Shown piece by piece: positions 1 through 12,579 of a DNA stretch of 64,000 nt; within the stretch, counting starts at the first letter, position 1; each line of letters starts with the position of its first letter. Under the pieces are notes generated by a model. The model ran no database searches, was not told the DNA's origin, and was given only the letters and a program-made list of their open reading frames with translations. This DNA is from Ulota crispa (lineage: Eukaryota > Streptophyta > Bryopsida > Orthotrichales > Orthotrichaceae). The DNA is taken from the NCBI GenBank assembly GCA_963920765.1, contig OY987246.1, positions 6,822,501 through 6,886,500 of the forward strand, written 5' to 3'. The translations under genes and the position numbers were made by a program.

Positions 1-2686
1 TTGGACTTGCCACAATATTATCCTTGGCACAATAAAAACTGCAAATTTTCTATGTACAACAACTTTTTTGGAATATTTCTTTTTGCAAAATTAGGTTTTT
101 CAATGATGGTGAATCTATTTGCTTTTGCATACAAGGAGGCTTGTCATTTGTTGGACATTAAATTATTTAATTAGACATGTGAAGGAGACAAGTGGTCAAC
201 ACTAGAAATAAAACATTGCATTTCCTAATGATGGAGATTTTGAGATTGGTTGGAGTTGCTCTTACAAAAAATAAACAAGCTCAATTGATAAATGTAGTCA
301 AAATGCAGCCTATAACTTGATTATGGACTACCAAACACAATTTTGGGCTCCACATGCTCACCGTGAGGTGGTGACTTTTCGATGTCATGCACGGTGTATA
401 GAACAAAAGTCTACAAGCATGGACTAAGGCCTTCTTTATGGAAGAATCTCTTCGTGCAATTTACAAGGGTTACATATTAGCGAGTTTCTCAATTTCTTTT
501 TGATGGCATATTTATCTCAATTTAAAATATTCATGCAATTTTTGACTTTTTGTGTTTTTCATGTAATTTTGGACCATGCAAAACATCAAAATAATTGAGA
601 TATGTGCTTGTGTTTAAGCAGTACGTGAGACTTCTTGATATTCTGCATATGTTTCCAAAAAAGATTGGATAATTAGGTGTAAACTTTAGATTGTGAGTAT
701 TTATTTAATCATAGTATTATATCTTTAAGCACGGTTTTTTTAATTTTTGGTGTACAGACAATATGTAACTAGCATCAAGGTCTTCTAAGACACTCAGAAT
801 CATTCAATAAAGGCTCTCTTACTTTGCAATCGTGTTGTGCAATATGTAAAGTTCAAGACGTTCAACGTGATGGTTTTAGGTCACATTGTGATTATGATTT
901 AACTGAGGATTGTATATGCTTAGTGGAAGGCAAATAGAACCAAGTACTTTTAGTCGTAGATCTCATGCAACTTTTGTGGATAGTATGACTGTGATGCGTA
1001 AAATACCAAAATGAGTTTACAAGTGTGCATGACTCACTCAAGGAGTAATGCTTGTTAAAAAAGAAATCTCACCAAATCTTTATCATTATAATTAAGGTTC
1101 TTTTGAGGTACCGGTATAAAAATGTATATATTTGTCAAAAATATTTACCTTTATGAACTTACTTAATGATAATAAATAAATGACCTATGACTTGAAGGTA
1201 GCATCAAAAGGACTAACATCGAATTGATGATCGAATTGATGATTGGTCTTTTGTTTTTTTATTTGGATATTAAAATGAATAAATAAATATATTGAAAATT
1301 ATAATATTATGGATAGAGCATGTCATTTCCAACAACATTGGATAAATTTAAGATTATATAAACAAAATTTATGATGTCATTGAATAGAATGTTTCATTTC
1401 AATCTCCATTAAGGACCTTAGGATGTTGCCAATGATTCCTATTACCTAATATTGACCCTTAGGTCTTTTAACATCTATACTCTTATTTCAATTCCTTAAG
1501 TGATGGTATCATTATTGGTTTGATGAAAGTTTAGAATACTAAAAATTTAAAATGATGTATTTCATGAGTTTCTATAGAAGCAAGACTTTTAGGTGTTTTT
1601 TTCTTGTAATAAATAACGCATTAAAGTTTCAACACTTGACATGATTTTACCTAGATTGTGGGGCAATTTGCAAAGTATGATCCAATATTACATAAAAGTA
1701 CTCTTCAAATAAGGATTTTGTTAAATACACCATCACAGAGTACAAACAAAAAATGTCAAAGCATTTATGAACTTTTGTAAAGACAAACATTTATTGTTGA
1801 GGTATAGAAGAGGTTTTGCATTATGCTCTTTGTGTATTATGCTACAATTTCTTATCAATTCCTTAAGCAAGTGAACAAAAAATGGAAAACTTAATATTGC
1901 GTCTTTTGGTGTATTTATTCATGTAATGGTTACTCATTGTCTAGTATAAGCTTCTTTTAGAGGTCTAAATTTGTTTTTTTGGAATCTTTGTCTTCTAAAA
2001 TTTTCACTCATCTTTTGTAACCTAAACCTTTTAATATCTAATCCAATGTGTGTTTTTTTTTAATTTTATAAAGAATATTTGGTTTTAATATTTTGATATT
2101 TAACCTATCTACTTTATCATATTTGTTACTTTCTAAAGAACATTTGTCTCTTTACATCTAGTCTATGTCTAAAATTTCTCAAGACTACCAAATTGGTATT
2201 AGAATTAGGGTTTTTTGTAATTGAAAGCAAATTTTCCTTTGCCAAAAGTATTGTAGCAATCTAAATACTGCTAAATTCACACTTCTAGATTGACATTAAA
2301 AAAATTCTTGAATTTTTATATTTCCATTCCAATATAACTTTTTGAGAAAACCAAAATTTGGTATTTTTAATAGAAAAGGGATAACCCTTATTTTGAAATT
2401 ACTTAGCCTTTACAAGATGAAAACTTACATTTTACAAAATTATCATTTTTATTTTGATATTAAATATGGACTACTTGTAACTCTAATCCAAATTTTAAAC
2501 ATAAGTTTTTGCGTATTGGTGAAATTAAACAAGTGTAGATGTAAACATCACTAGTAGCACTATTTTCTAATGGTGTTTATTAGTTTTATCTTTTTAGTAA
2601 CAAACTTCAAAAGTGTTAAGTTTATAGACAACAATGTCAACTAAATCATACAATATCAAATTGGTTTTAAAAATATTTAAAGCATG
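1..2686. other. Intergenic, no recognisable feature
   Basis: AT-rich sequence with many stops in all frames. The only longer open frame (2342-2554) is lysine/isoleucine/leucine-rich low-complexity translation with no domain. I see no splice-bounded coding block, repeat array or RNA gene here. Confidence 0.6.
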
Positions 2687-4064
2687 GTGAATTCACTTGG
2701 GTGGATCACTCTTTGTATGTTGGGTGCCCCCTGTGCACCAAGGGTGTATTTTTTAAGGGCTATTTACCTCCCAAACAAAAAGATAAGGGCTTTTGTAATT
2801 ATATATTTTGACAAAATGACTTATATTAGGGTACTCTATAATTACTTATACAACCTAAGGGATTTCATTTTTTTTCAAATGTTATTTTTGTTTAAAAACA
2901 AAAATGAGTTTTCTAGCAAAGTGACAGCACAAGGTTTTGGGTAAGAGGTACAAAAGAGGTATGTGAATATTTGATGGTTGGAAGTTAATTTTGCAGGAAA
3001 CTTTGTTTTCTTTTTTACACCCTAATTTATTTGTTAAGACATTTTGGTTGGTGTTAGATTTTGCGTTTTTTTCACATCCTATGTTTTTTGTTAGAACCCC
3101 AGTTAGGGTACTTTGGTTTACACAAAGTTTTAGTATTTATTTCACTTTTTTTTTTGGTTAGACACTTCTTTTGGGCTTGAAATTATGTTTTCATTTTGTC
3201 ACCTTATTTTTTGCTATGATATAGGCTATGACACTTTTGTTGGTGTTAAATTTTGAGTTTTTTCACTTCTTGTTTTGTTTGGTACTATATTTTTGTTGGT
3301 GTTAAAATTTGGTATTTTTTTCACTTTCAATTTTTTTTCCCTTTGTGCTTGTATTCACATTTAATTTCCACACCCTACTTTATGTTATGACCAAGACTAT
3401 GGCACTTTTGATGGTGTTAGATTTTGCTTAATTTTTGGAACTCAATATCTTTTACTAATTTCGTGGCTCCTATAAATCCAATAACTTCAACAAAAATTTG
3501 ACCCCCACACTTTTCGTGTCCACCACCACTCAGCACTAGCTATTCTTATAGACACTATGCACAACCTACTTCAAAATCATAAGTCACTATGGATCATTTC
3601 AATTAGAAAACAAGACACTGCTCTATGTAATGTGCAAAAACAATACTTTGGTGACTTTGCAGCCCACGCAAAGCAAACCCTGCAACAGTCGGACCACTCA
3701 AACCTTAAAACCTTAGCCTAAAATTGAAGTTGTTGAACACCCATCCACAATCATTGCTATGACTTTTCATCTAATAGAGCTTGGCTCCTCATATACCTAG
3801 CTAGTTGTACGAACCCATAATAAATACAATACTTTACATAAGATACTTCTATATCCATTACCTTTAAATTAGTTGTAAAAAAATAAATGCCATATATTTG
3901 TAGTGTATATATATTATTTGTATTGGATTTAGCACTTTGGATGTTCCCTTCTTTATTGGTAAGTTTCTTATAATTTTTATCTTGAATGGAATAAAATCTT
4001 TGCTATATTACATCGCACGTCAATTTTAAAATGCACTAAGTGATCCACCCAAGTAAAAGGTGCA
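2687..4064. mobile_element. Putative DNA transposon with short inverted ends
   Basis: ACTTGGGTGGATCACT at 2695-2710 is exactly inverted at 4039-4054 (AGTGATCCACCCAAGT). The interior (3041-3430) has four imperfect direct repeats built on TTGGTGTTARATTTTG followed by a T-rich tract and TTTTTTCAC. No transposase frame is present, so it would be non-autonomous. Exact ends and target duplication are not resolved, so the superfamily cannot be named. Confidence 0.4.
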
Positions 4065-4399
4065 ACTTCTAATAATATGCTATTTTAAGAATGTTTTGAG
4101 CATTGAAATTTGATGAGAAGGAAAAGAACTAGTTTATTTAGGATGCAAGCCAAAAATTGGTTTTGCTACCTTGTCTAAAAAACCCCTATCTTATGATGGC
4201 ACCCAACTGCAACAAGGTGATTTGCTTATTTTTTGAATGCTTTTTAAAATTGTGTTTGTTGATTAGGGTTTAACATCTAAAAGCCTAGGCCTTTTTTTGT
4301 GAAAGTCATTATAAACTGCCACTTTGGTGGAATGAGCAGAAAAGTAGGAAAAAATGTTTTTTTGGAAATCCAACCATGAGATCTTGCCCTAGGCTATGG

Positions 4400-4620
4400 G
4401 AGGTACTTGTGGGAAAAAATAAGCTCATTCTAGATGTAGAGGAGTGAGATATTGACATCCAAAGTATAAAAAAAAGTTATTTTCCCTATTACCCAAAAAT
4501 TTCAAAAGCCTTTGACAGCTTCTATATCAAAAAAATTGCTCTACACAAAGTTGAGGTTTTTTTTCCCATGTAAAAGACCAAGTTAGATAAGTGTGGGAGA
4601 ATTTTCAAATGAATTGGAGG
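4400..4620. repeat. Dispersed repeat shared with 20540-20745
   Basis: The block containing GTGAGATATT, ACCCAAAAATTTCA, CTCTACACAAAGTTGAGGT, CCCATGTA and GGAGAATTTTCAAAT recurs in the same order and orientation at 20540-20745 with scattered differences. It is a fragment of an unnamed interspersed family. Confidence 0.5.
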
Positions 4621-5029
4621 TGTGAATCAGGCTTTGTGAAATCTTGCAATGCCATAAGGCTATGAAATTTGCATATACACTAGGCAAAATTGGAGGACAT
4701 ATGTAAAATTCAGAAACCTAAATTACTTTTATCCAAATTGTGAAAGCCAAGGAATTTTAATCTACTACAATTTGGAGAAAAAGAAAGTAAAAAAATAAAT
4801 ACACACTGTTCAAAATTTTAAAGCACCTAATTTTACAAGGGGAAAAAGGAATGGAAATTTGGAAGTCCCCCAAGATGGGCACCTTCCACTTCACTCCCCT
4901 TTGCCCAAGTGTTCACACCTTGTGCCCACAAAGACTGACCCTGTTTGGAGTCAACAGCCATTTACAAAGGAGAAGCCTTGCCCAAATTGCCCCTTCTTGC
5001 CTAGTTTCAAAAAATTACTGATAATTTCT

Positions 5030-5200
5030 TCAATAAATGTCGGAATGAAGAAAACTTAGATGGTCATGTAGGTCTTTGAATTCCCTGCCTTCAATAAAAG
5101 TTTCAAAAATCACACAAAGTAGTTTAGCTACATATACATGCCCAAAATTCATTTGTCCCCCAAGGAGATAGTTGGGCTTTTAGGTGTGAAAAGTTTTAGT
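5030..5200. repeat. Fragment of the TTAA MITE family seen at 52647-53863
   Basis: The order TTCAATAAATGTC, GGTCTTTGAATTCC, CTTCAATAAAAGTTTCAAAA, AGTAGTTTAGCTA, CATGCCCAAAATTCATTTG, then a terminus-like GGGCTTTTAGGTGTGAA matches one arm of the MITE at 52647-53863. The terminal CCTTTAGGGGTTAA has decayed. Confidence 0.5.
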
Positions 5201-5302
5201 ACAGTAGGAACCGTGAGTGTATCCCTGGCCGTGACCTACGTCTGACATAAGCTGTCAGTCATTTGAAATTAATAAATTTGGTGGTTATGGGAACTTAAGT
5301 GA

Positions 5303-5410
5303 TGGTTTTGAGTGACAAAGTGATGGTTATAGGTGACAAAGTGATGGTTATAGGTGACAAAGTGATGGTTGTAGGTGACAAAGTGATGGTTGTAGGTGAT
5401 TTGTATGATG
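5303..5410. repeat. 21-bp minisatellite
   Basis: About four consecutive copies of GTGACAAAGTGATGGTTATAG; two carry GTA instead of ATA. The unit is seven codons, so a short open frame (5299-5499) runs through it, but there is no other coding evidence. Confidence 0.8.
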
Positions 5411-5419
5411 GTTTTGAGA

Positions 5420-7612
5420 ACCCCATCCTGTTGTTTTTAGCATCTCCTACTCACGGCCATGGATTTTCAGTGATTTTGGACATTGAAAAATCTTTGTGAA
5501 CAAATGCTTGCAATTGGGACTTTGAAATTGATCCCAATATTTTTCATTCCTTCTTGCTAATCTAACAATATTATTTTCAAGCTTGTTTGATCAAGGCATA
5601 TACCCTATAATGCTTAAACTCACACTTATGGGAGTTCCTACCTTATGCTCAAAGTGAAGAAAGCATACATGCATAAAGTGGTTTACATTGAGGCTTTACT
5701 TTGAATCAAAATGATGGCATTTGTGAGTTAACCAGTCACTCATAGTTTTAATTTTTAAATTGACCATAGTCTTTGACACAATTATCAGCGTAGAATTTCT
5801 TTATTGCAAGGATATTCATATTTTCTTTGTTGGTACAATGGATACCTATACTAGTTTGAATATTAAAAAATTAGGTTTGTAAATTTCATATTTGTTTACA
5901 AGTTTTTTTTATATATATTTCTCATACAAAGAAAAAAAGTGATGGCAAAAAACACTTTGATCCGGTGGATAGAAAAGTTTAAGATTCTGACATGTTTGGA
6001 TCATGCACGATTTAGCAATGTCCTTGTCCTCCCATACAACTATATTCTTTTGTTGTTTATCATCATGTCATTTTCCCTCAATAAACCTTGAAACAATTTG
6101 TGGTGCATTCTCACTTTACACTATAACAAGAAGCCACTATCTCCAAAAACTAGCTTTTCAAAGACAAGCCATGGACCCTCTCTTGGATTTGTGCATTTTT
6201 GGAAGGATGAATCCTTGACCCCATTTCAGTAGGGACTTTGCTAGGTTCAAATTCTGCCTAGGATACTTTTAAAAAAATAGGAAGTGAAATCTAAACCCTC
6301 CCAAAAACACAAAACCAACCCAATTTCCTTCCTTTCAAAAACTAACCTAGTAGAAATGAAAAAATCCAATAAACTACCTACTCAAATTTGCAAATGTCGG
6401 ATTTAACTGAGAGAATTTTAACACTTCCGACTGAGTGTCAAATAAAAATGAAAAAAAACCAAACCAGCTTGTACAGGCACTAGAATTGGTCCGTTCAAAA
6501 AAAATAAAGTTTTTCAAACAGTGGTGCGGATGTTGTATTTGACGTCACACGGCTCTTGCATGCCTCCTGTGCGAGGCGCTAAGGTAGGAGGCTTGTAAAC
6601 CAACCATTTAAGGGAAAGTTGATGTTTATACAAAAATCAAGCCAGTTTAGTAGCTTGGAAATATTTAGTAGAAAGTCAGAGAAGAAACGCTTCTATGTTC
6701 ACTTAAATTGAATTATTTTGAGTTGATAAAAATTAATTACAATTTATTAAAGCAAAAGTTGCACTAGTAGCTATTCTTGATCATGGGCTATAGCATTCAT
6801 GGGTCAGAGGCAGCTTGTAAATGGAGCACATGAGTTCAAAAAGCAACCACTACAAAACTAAGGATGCCCATTAAGTCCTTTAAAGCATGTAAGCACCCAT
6901 TCCATATTCCATTATTCAAATTATGATTGAAAATGAGTTTTTATTTATTTTAGTATGATATATATCTATACATTATTGAAAGACAAAACTCAACACAATT
7001 ATGATAATAAGCACATTTAGTGGTAGCTCATGTCACTCTCTTGAGGTTCTAAAATAGTGCATGCACAAGTACAATTTCTGAACATAAAAAACCTGACCCA
7101 TACTAAGAAGCTGAGTGTATGGTTTTTGAAACTCCTAAGGTAGTCGACTCAAAAATTGACCATCTAAGAGCTCAATCCCCTTTTTCATGGTTTTCAATGG
7201 ATGGGAGGACTTTTAATTCATTTTTTTAGACAAAGAGAAATGGATGCGGAATGTAATACAAATCATTTCATATTTTTTAAAGTATTTTTGAATTACTTGT
7301 GAATTTTCAAAGTGCATGTGTCATAGGTCCTATTTATGACCCTAAACCTTCCAAGAACCGATCAATTGTAAGTTGTGAAGAGATTTGGAAAAGCGGGGAG
7401 AATGATTGGCTATTGCAATTAAAAACAACTTTTCTTTCATGCATCCAATGACTATAAGAGGACAATTTAAGAACCACCTCATGTCCATTTCTCTATTGTC
7501 TATATGGGCGGTTAACCAAATGCTTTTAGAGCCGATTACCTTATAGGGCGTGAGGGCTTGAGGGCACTTCAAAATAACCGCACGGTTTATGATTGTCTTA
7601 CCTTAGGGCATC
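5420..7612. other. Intergenic, nothing recognised
   Basis: AT-rich DNA with no open frame that resembles a known protein. Short frames at 6003-6218 and 7342-7572 have no motif or splice context. Confidence 0.5.
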
Positions 7613-7615
7613 TAT

Positions 7616-8132
7616 AATGGTCACTAGGAAAACTCCTGGCAAGAGTCCCGGTACTTTAGTTTGGTCTTTTAATAGACAAGGAATTTGACCATAAATCTTT
7701 AATAACTTGAAGGGAATTGAAACTATTGTTGTGAAAATGTGATAACATTTGGGTTTGGACATTGCATGATTTAGATATATCCCATCAAATGTTAGCTAAC
7801 TTCCAAAAAACTTAAAGGCTCCTCCAAATCAAGCCTAAATAAGGAAATTTTTGTAAAGGGGTTGGTACATTTGCCAACCCCTTTACTAAAATTTCATTAT
7901 TTACGTTTGAAATGGAGGGGCCTCTAAGTTTTTTGGAAGTTAGCTAACATTTGATGGGATATATCTAAATCATGCAATGTCCAGACCCAAATGTTATTAT
8001 GTTTTCACAATAATATTTTCAATTCCCTTCAAATCATTAAACATATATGGTCAAATTCCTTGTCTATTTAAAGACCGGACTAAAGTACCAGGACTCTTGC
8101 CGGGAGTTTCCCAGTGACCATTACAGATGCCC
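7616..8132. mobile_element. Tourist-like (PIF/Harbinger) hairpin MITE, 517 bp
   Basis: The left end GGGCATCTATAATGGTCACT and inverted right end differ at one of 20 positions, and the two arms (about 7616-7860 and 7880-8132) are inverted copies along almost their whole length. The element is flanked by TTA on both sides (7613-7615, 8133-8135), the 3-bp TWA-type duplication of PIF/Harbinger elements. There is no transposase; mobilisation would need an autonomous relative elsewhere. Confidence 0.85.
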
Positions 8133-8245
8133 TTAGTGAAATACACGTTTACTGCAAACTTCACAAGAATGTAACATTTATCGCACCTACTAGGGCTAGC
8201 TTCAAAGTGAAAAAATAGCCTAAAGTTTCAGTTTTGTCTGATTAA

Positions 8246-8889
8246 CCCCTAAATGCCCAAGGCACCCAATTTGGGTGTTTGCAAAAATTTGAAGACAAAT
8301 GAAACCTTATCAAATCACTATTTTTGGTATTTTCTTTTGAGCACAAGAGTGTTTTGACATCTATTTTTAGTATCAAAAATCTGATTTTGAAAATGAATGT
8401 TCATGATTTTTCTATTCAAGATTTTGTACAACAGTGTCCACTGCAATCTTGAGTTTTCTAGTGTTGGAAGATCTTGAAAATGAGCCTCAAATACACTAGA
8501 ACTTGGAGAACAATCCACATTAGAAATCCATTAAAAAAAAACACAGGAGTAGATTTTGAAAGCTGTAATTTGGTTGAAGTTAAACATGTAATGACCTTAA
8601 ACCTCATATTTTTTTGATGACCAACTTTTTAGATTTGACATGTGAAATGAGGATTAAAAACTTCAAGTCACTTTTGCAATTTTAGCACTCTCATGTTCAA
8701 ACGTTATAATCTTTCAAACTATAAGTGACATTGTTGTGTTTTCTTTTTCCATGTAATCTCTAACATGTCAAGTTTAAGTTTATATGGGTACAATTTAAAA
8801 AAACTTGATGAGATTTATGAAAAGGTTGATTGATTGTTCACTTCCTTGAAAATGCCAAGAAGTTCAGAAAGACCTTGGGCATTTAGGGG
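8246..8889. mobile_element. piggyBac-like TTAA MITE, family A copy 1
   Basis: Flanked by TTAA at 8242-8245 and 8890-8893. Ends read CCCCTAAATGCCCAAGGC and its inverse. The 644-bp interior has no coding potential and closely matches the copy at 16540-17184 in opposite orientation. TTAA duplication plus termini starting CCC(C/T)T is the piggyBac signature; that assignment is inference from the ends because no transposase is in the window. Confidence 0.85.
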
Positions 8890-9201
8890 TTAATGACGCT
8901 CAGGCTCAGCACTAAATTTCTATTTTCCCAAATTCTATAACAAACAGCAGCAGAATGTTGGTCCGTGGAGCTTTACCGGGAGTGGTTGAACACAGAGGGA
9001 CATATGCCGGGCCCGCCCCTGAAAGACCTTGGCCCGAAAGTACAGTTGTTTGCAAATTCCCTCCAGAATTGAATGCAACTACCTGTGACTGGCTCTAGGG
9101 TCCTGAGATCAAGGCCCCTGCACTCACAGCCAATGCTCCGCCATTTAATATTACGGACAATGGTCGGAGGGGTCCTTGGACTTTAGTCTCTATTAAAACT
9201 T

Positions 9202-9763
9202 GGGAAAATATCAAAAATACCCCTCAATCCTTTCAAAATATCAAATATGCCCCTATATTTAACTGGAATATCAAAAATAATCCTCGCTTAGTGTAGGAAT
9301 ATCAATTATGTCCCTAGTTCTTTGAAACCCTCAATTATTATGAAATATTAAATATGTCCTTTTATTATTTGAATTATAAAAGTATCCTTGACTCTTTGTG
9401 CCTCTTTTTGCAAATTTTTTTAATTCCTTGGATGAGAATGGAAAGTACAAACATTAAATGTAGTTGAATTCAAGTCAAATTTTGGAAGCAAGCTCTTTAA
9501 GCTCTATATAGGGTGTTTGTATGTAAGTTTATTGTGGTCAAAGCCATTACAATGATTACATTGTTATTTTTTATTCATTTTGATATACAATTTTTTTTTT
9601 AATAAAGAGGCACAAAAAATTAGGAGTATTAATAATATTCTCAAAGATAACGAGGGGTATAATTGATATTTCTACACAATGCGAGGGGTATTTTTGATAT
9701 TTCAAATAATATAGAGGTATATTTGATATTTTGAAAGAATTGAGGGGTATTTTGATATTTTCC
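9202..9763. mobile_element. Mutator-like hairpin MITE, 562 bp
   Basis: The left arm begins GGAAAATATCAAAAATACCC and the right arm ends with its near-inverse; both arms repeat ATATCAAA and CCCCT blocks. Flanks TTAAAACTT (9193-9201) and TTAAGACTT (9764-9772) match at 8 of 9 bases, the 9-bp duplication typical of Mutator-like elements. Confidence 0.8.
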
Positions 9764-9969
9764 TTAAGACTTTAAAACTTGCATTCCTGACCGGTACACT
9801 GAGTGCTTGCCAAGCAATTGCAACAGACCACTAAAAATTAAGAGTTTCACATCTCATGGCTTATATTGGCAAGGAAGTCCCACCTTGAGAGTCCATGATC
9901 AGAGGTCCAGAGTGAGGAGTGAAATGTGTGGAGCACTCTAATTTTCACCATTCTTCCCTTTAAAAAAAA

Positions 9970-10271
9970 GGGAAAATTTCATGGATACCCTTAAAGTTTG
10001 CAATCTTTCCATAGATACTCTGCTTTTTCAGAAATATCATAAGTACCCTTGGATCAAAAAAATTAGGCATTTTTTTTTGTTAAGTATATCACTTCCTTCT
10101 CCCTTTGTGTGCACATTACACTATTTCATTCTTATTATACGTGCACATAAAGGAAGAAAGGAAGTGACATGCACAACAAAATAAATGCCTAAATTTTTTG
10201 GTCCAAGGTTATTTGCAATATTTCCAAAAAAGTAATATTGCAAACTTCAAGAGTATCCATGAAGTTTTCCC
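9970..10271. mobile_element. Small hairpin MITE, 302 bp, Mutator-like ends
   Basis: Ends GGGAAAATTTCATGGATACC and the inverse of GGGAAAACTTCATGGATACT enclose two inverted arms with GTTTGCAAT and ACCCTTGGA/CCAAGGTTA blocks. The 9-bp flanks agree at only about 6 positions in an A-rich context, so the superfamily call is tentative. Confidence 0.65.
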
Positions 10272-10496
10272 TTACAAATAAATATTGAAGAAATCACTCT
10301 AATCCAAACTGCTCAAAATGCTAGAAATAAAGTAGCGTGCAGTCTAACTTTGGATTGCCACATGCTCAGCAACAAATCATCACATATATAATCTCGAAAT
10401 TTTCACTGCAGACACCTGGTACCTAGACTACTATTGTAGAGTATTTGAGTTTCCGGATTCTGTACGATTCCGCAGGAATGCTAAAGTCTGAATGGG

Positions 10497-10545
10497 GAGC
10501 AATGAGCATTGAGCGTTGAGCAATGAGTGTTGAGCAATGGGCAAA
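10497..10545. repeat. Short GAGCAATGAGC-type minisatellite
   Basis: About three imperfect 15-16 bp units of GAGCAATGAGCATTGAGC type. Similar GTGAGC-rich words recur in the inverted repeat at 19800-19992. Confidence 0.5.
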
Positions 10546-10794
10546 TTTTTCATGAAAATTTGAAAGTTAAAAATGATATTTAGTAAGTTCTATACAATTG
10601 TAAGTAGGCAAAAATGGTCACTCATGAATATATTTTTTGGATGATGTTTGAAATTTATCCATTGAAACAAACAAATGAAAAAATATTTTGGATGAATGAA
10701 AACTAAAATAGATAAATGTAAATGAAAAGAGGATAAAAAATATTATTGTTATTATTACTAATATGTATTTATTTGTGATTTTTTTCCCATTTTA

Positions 10795-12575
10795 TATATT
10801 TCTTTATTTTCTACAGATTTTGTTTTTGTGATTTGGGACCCTTCTCAGATCCTAGAAGGCTTACTTAGGCTAGTTTTGGATTATGTAAAGAGCTCCTTGG
10901 ATTCCAATGAGCACTTCTAAAAATAACAATTATTTTTTTGGATTTTATTTTAATTTTTTTGATAAAATAACTGATTTTTTTTCTACGGATATCATGTTTG
11001 TGTTTTAACCCTTTAGAGACCACCAAACTATATTTTGGTTCGGGAGAGTGGTTTTTGGCTTATAGAGTAAAATTGTTCAACAATTTGGAAACCAATCTTG
11101 AAGAACGCTTGTGCTCACAAGAAATTTGCATCCAACCAAATAAAAAACAATGAAATCAGGCATGTGAGTTGATAAATAATGATGTTTATATGGCATGGCC
11201 TCAAAATACCTATCCATATTTGGTCAAAAACGGATCAAAGCAACAACACAATACATCAAACATCCAAGAAGAATGTTAAATTTCAACTGTGGAGTCCTAA
11301 GTTTTTTTGTATTCCTCAAGAAATATGCTTGCATTGTTTCTCTATACGGTAGTAGTATAATTGTAATATTTGAAAATCTATTGAAATGGTGCTATCATTT
11401 CATATTAAAAATTTGTTGTCCTAGATTTAAGGCCAATTCTATATTGTTTTCACTAATTGGATTTTCCATAGCATTTATCAATTTTATTGTAAAATTGTTT
11501 TTGGATAGCAAATAAAGTGGGATTTTTTACCCATTTTGTCCACTTAGCTACACTTTGTGATTGCTATTTTTATCCATTTTATGTGAAACTAGTCTCATTG
11601 GAAAGTTGAGAAATCTCGCTTTCTAGAAATGCAAAGCTCTTCTTAGTCAAAGCTTGCATGAGGCCGTAACATTCAAAACCACTCAAGCATGAAAAACTAG
11701 AGATTTTCCACATACGGCTCACTCAATCATTATAATATTTCACCTCCAACAATAGATCTAGTTGAAATTTTGATACTTCATAATAAACAAGGTGTAGTTC
11801 CCATTTGTATGGTTGGATTATTGAAATCAGGTCCACATTTGATTCAATTGCACATCCAAGTTTACTACCCTGGTTTCTGATGGATTTTGTGAAAATGTGT
11901 GTGGTTTTTAAAGGGTTAAGTCCCTTCTTGGAACCCATGAGGTCCACTTGTGGTGGTTTTAGATTTAGCAAAGGGCTCCTTGGATTCTGAGGAGCATTTC
12001 TAAAAATAGCAATTGCTTTGTTTTTTTTCAAAGTTTTTTTTGTTGAAATAATTGTTTTTTTTTCTTATAATTTTTGTTTTTGTGTCTAAGGACCCTTCTC
12101 GAAACCTTGGAGGCCTACTTGTGCACGTTATGAAATTTGTAAAAGAGTCATACAATTTGTTAAAATTGCACAATTCATTGTAATGATTGTCCAAAAATAG
12201 ATAAATTTGACAATTTTCTTTCTAAAAAGGTCATTATAGCTAATTTCTAACAAGAACAACTAAGTTACTTATCAAATACCCTAGATTTTGTTGATCTTTC
12301 ATGAATTGTGCAATTTTAATTCATTTTATGACTCTTTTACAAATTTCATAACGTGCACAAGTAGGCCTCTAGGGTTTCAAGGAGGGTCCATAGACACAAA
12401 AACCAAGATTGCAAAAACAACAAAAAATGCTATTTTTAGAAGTGCTCCTTAGAATCCAAGGAGCCCTCTACAAAATCCAAAACCACCACAACTCCACAAG
12501 TGAGCCTCTTGGGTTCCAAGGAGGGTCCTAAAACACAAAAACGAAATTTGTAGAAAAAAAAAAAAATTGTAGCAA
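10795..12575. mobile_element. Large palindromic element split by a TTAA MITE
   Basis: The left arm (10795-11004 plus 11920-12230) and right arm (about 12290-12575) are inverted copies of a double unit containing GTTTTTGTGT, GGACCCTTCT, CCTACTTGTG, GGGCTCCTTGGATTC and AGCACTTCTAAAAATA. The left arm is interrupted at TTAA by the MITE at 11009-11915. Removing that insert restores the order seen in the right arm. It is a foldback or hairpin element of unknown class; terminal duplications are not resolved. Confidence 0.65.
11009..11915. mobile_element. piggyBac-like TTAA MITE, 907 bp
   Basis: Flanked by TTAA (11005-11008 and 11916-11919). Ends CCCTTTAGAGACC and, inverted, CCCTTTAAAAACC. It lies inside the larger palindrome, and the other palindrome units show the uninterrupted sequence, confirming insertion at TTAA. 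The 106-codon frame inside (11195-11515) has no homology I recognise. Length and ends resemble the copies at 36393-37298 and 41787-42683. Confidence 0.75.
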
Positions 12576-12579
12576 TTTT

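Noticed and set aside
11195-11515. 106-codon hydrophobic frame that looks like a membrane protein.
   Set aside because: It lies entirely inside a non-coding TTAA MITE and is AT-rich translation.
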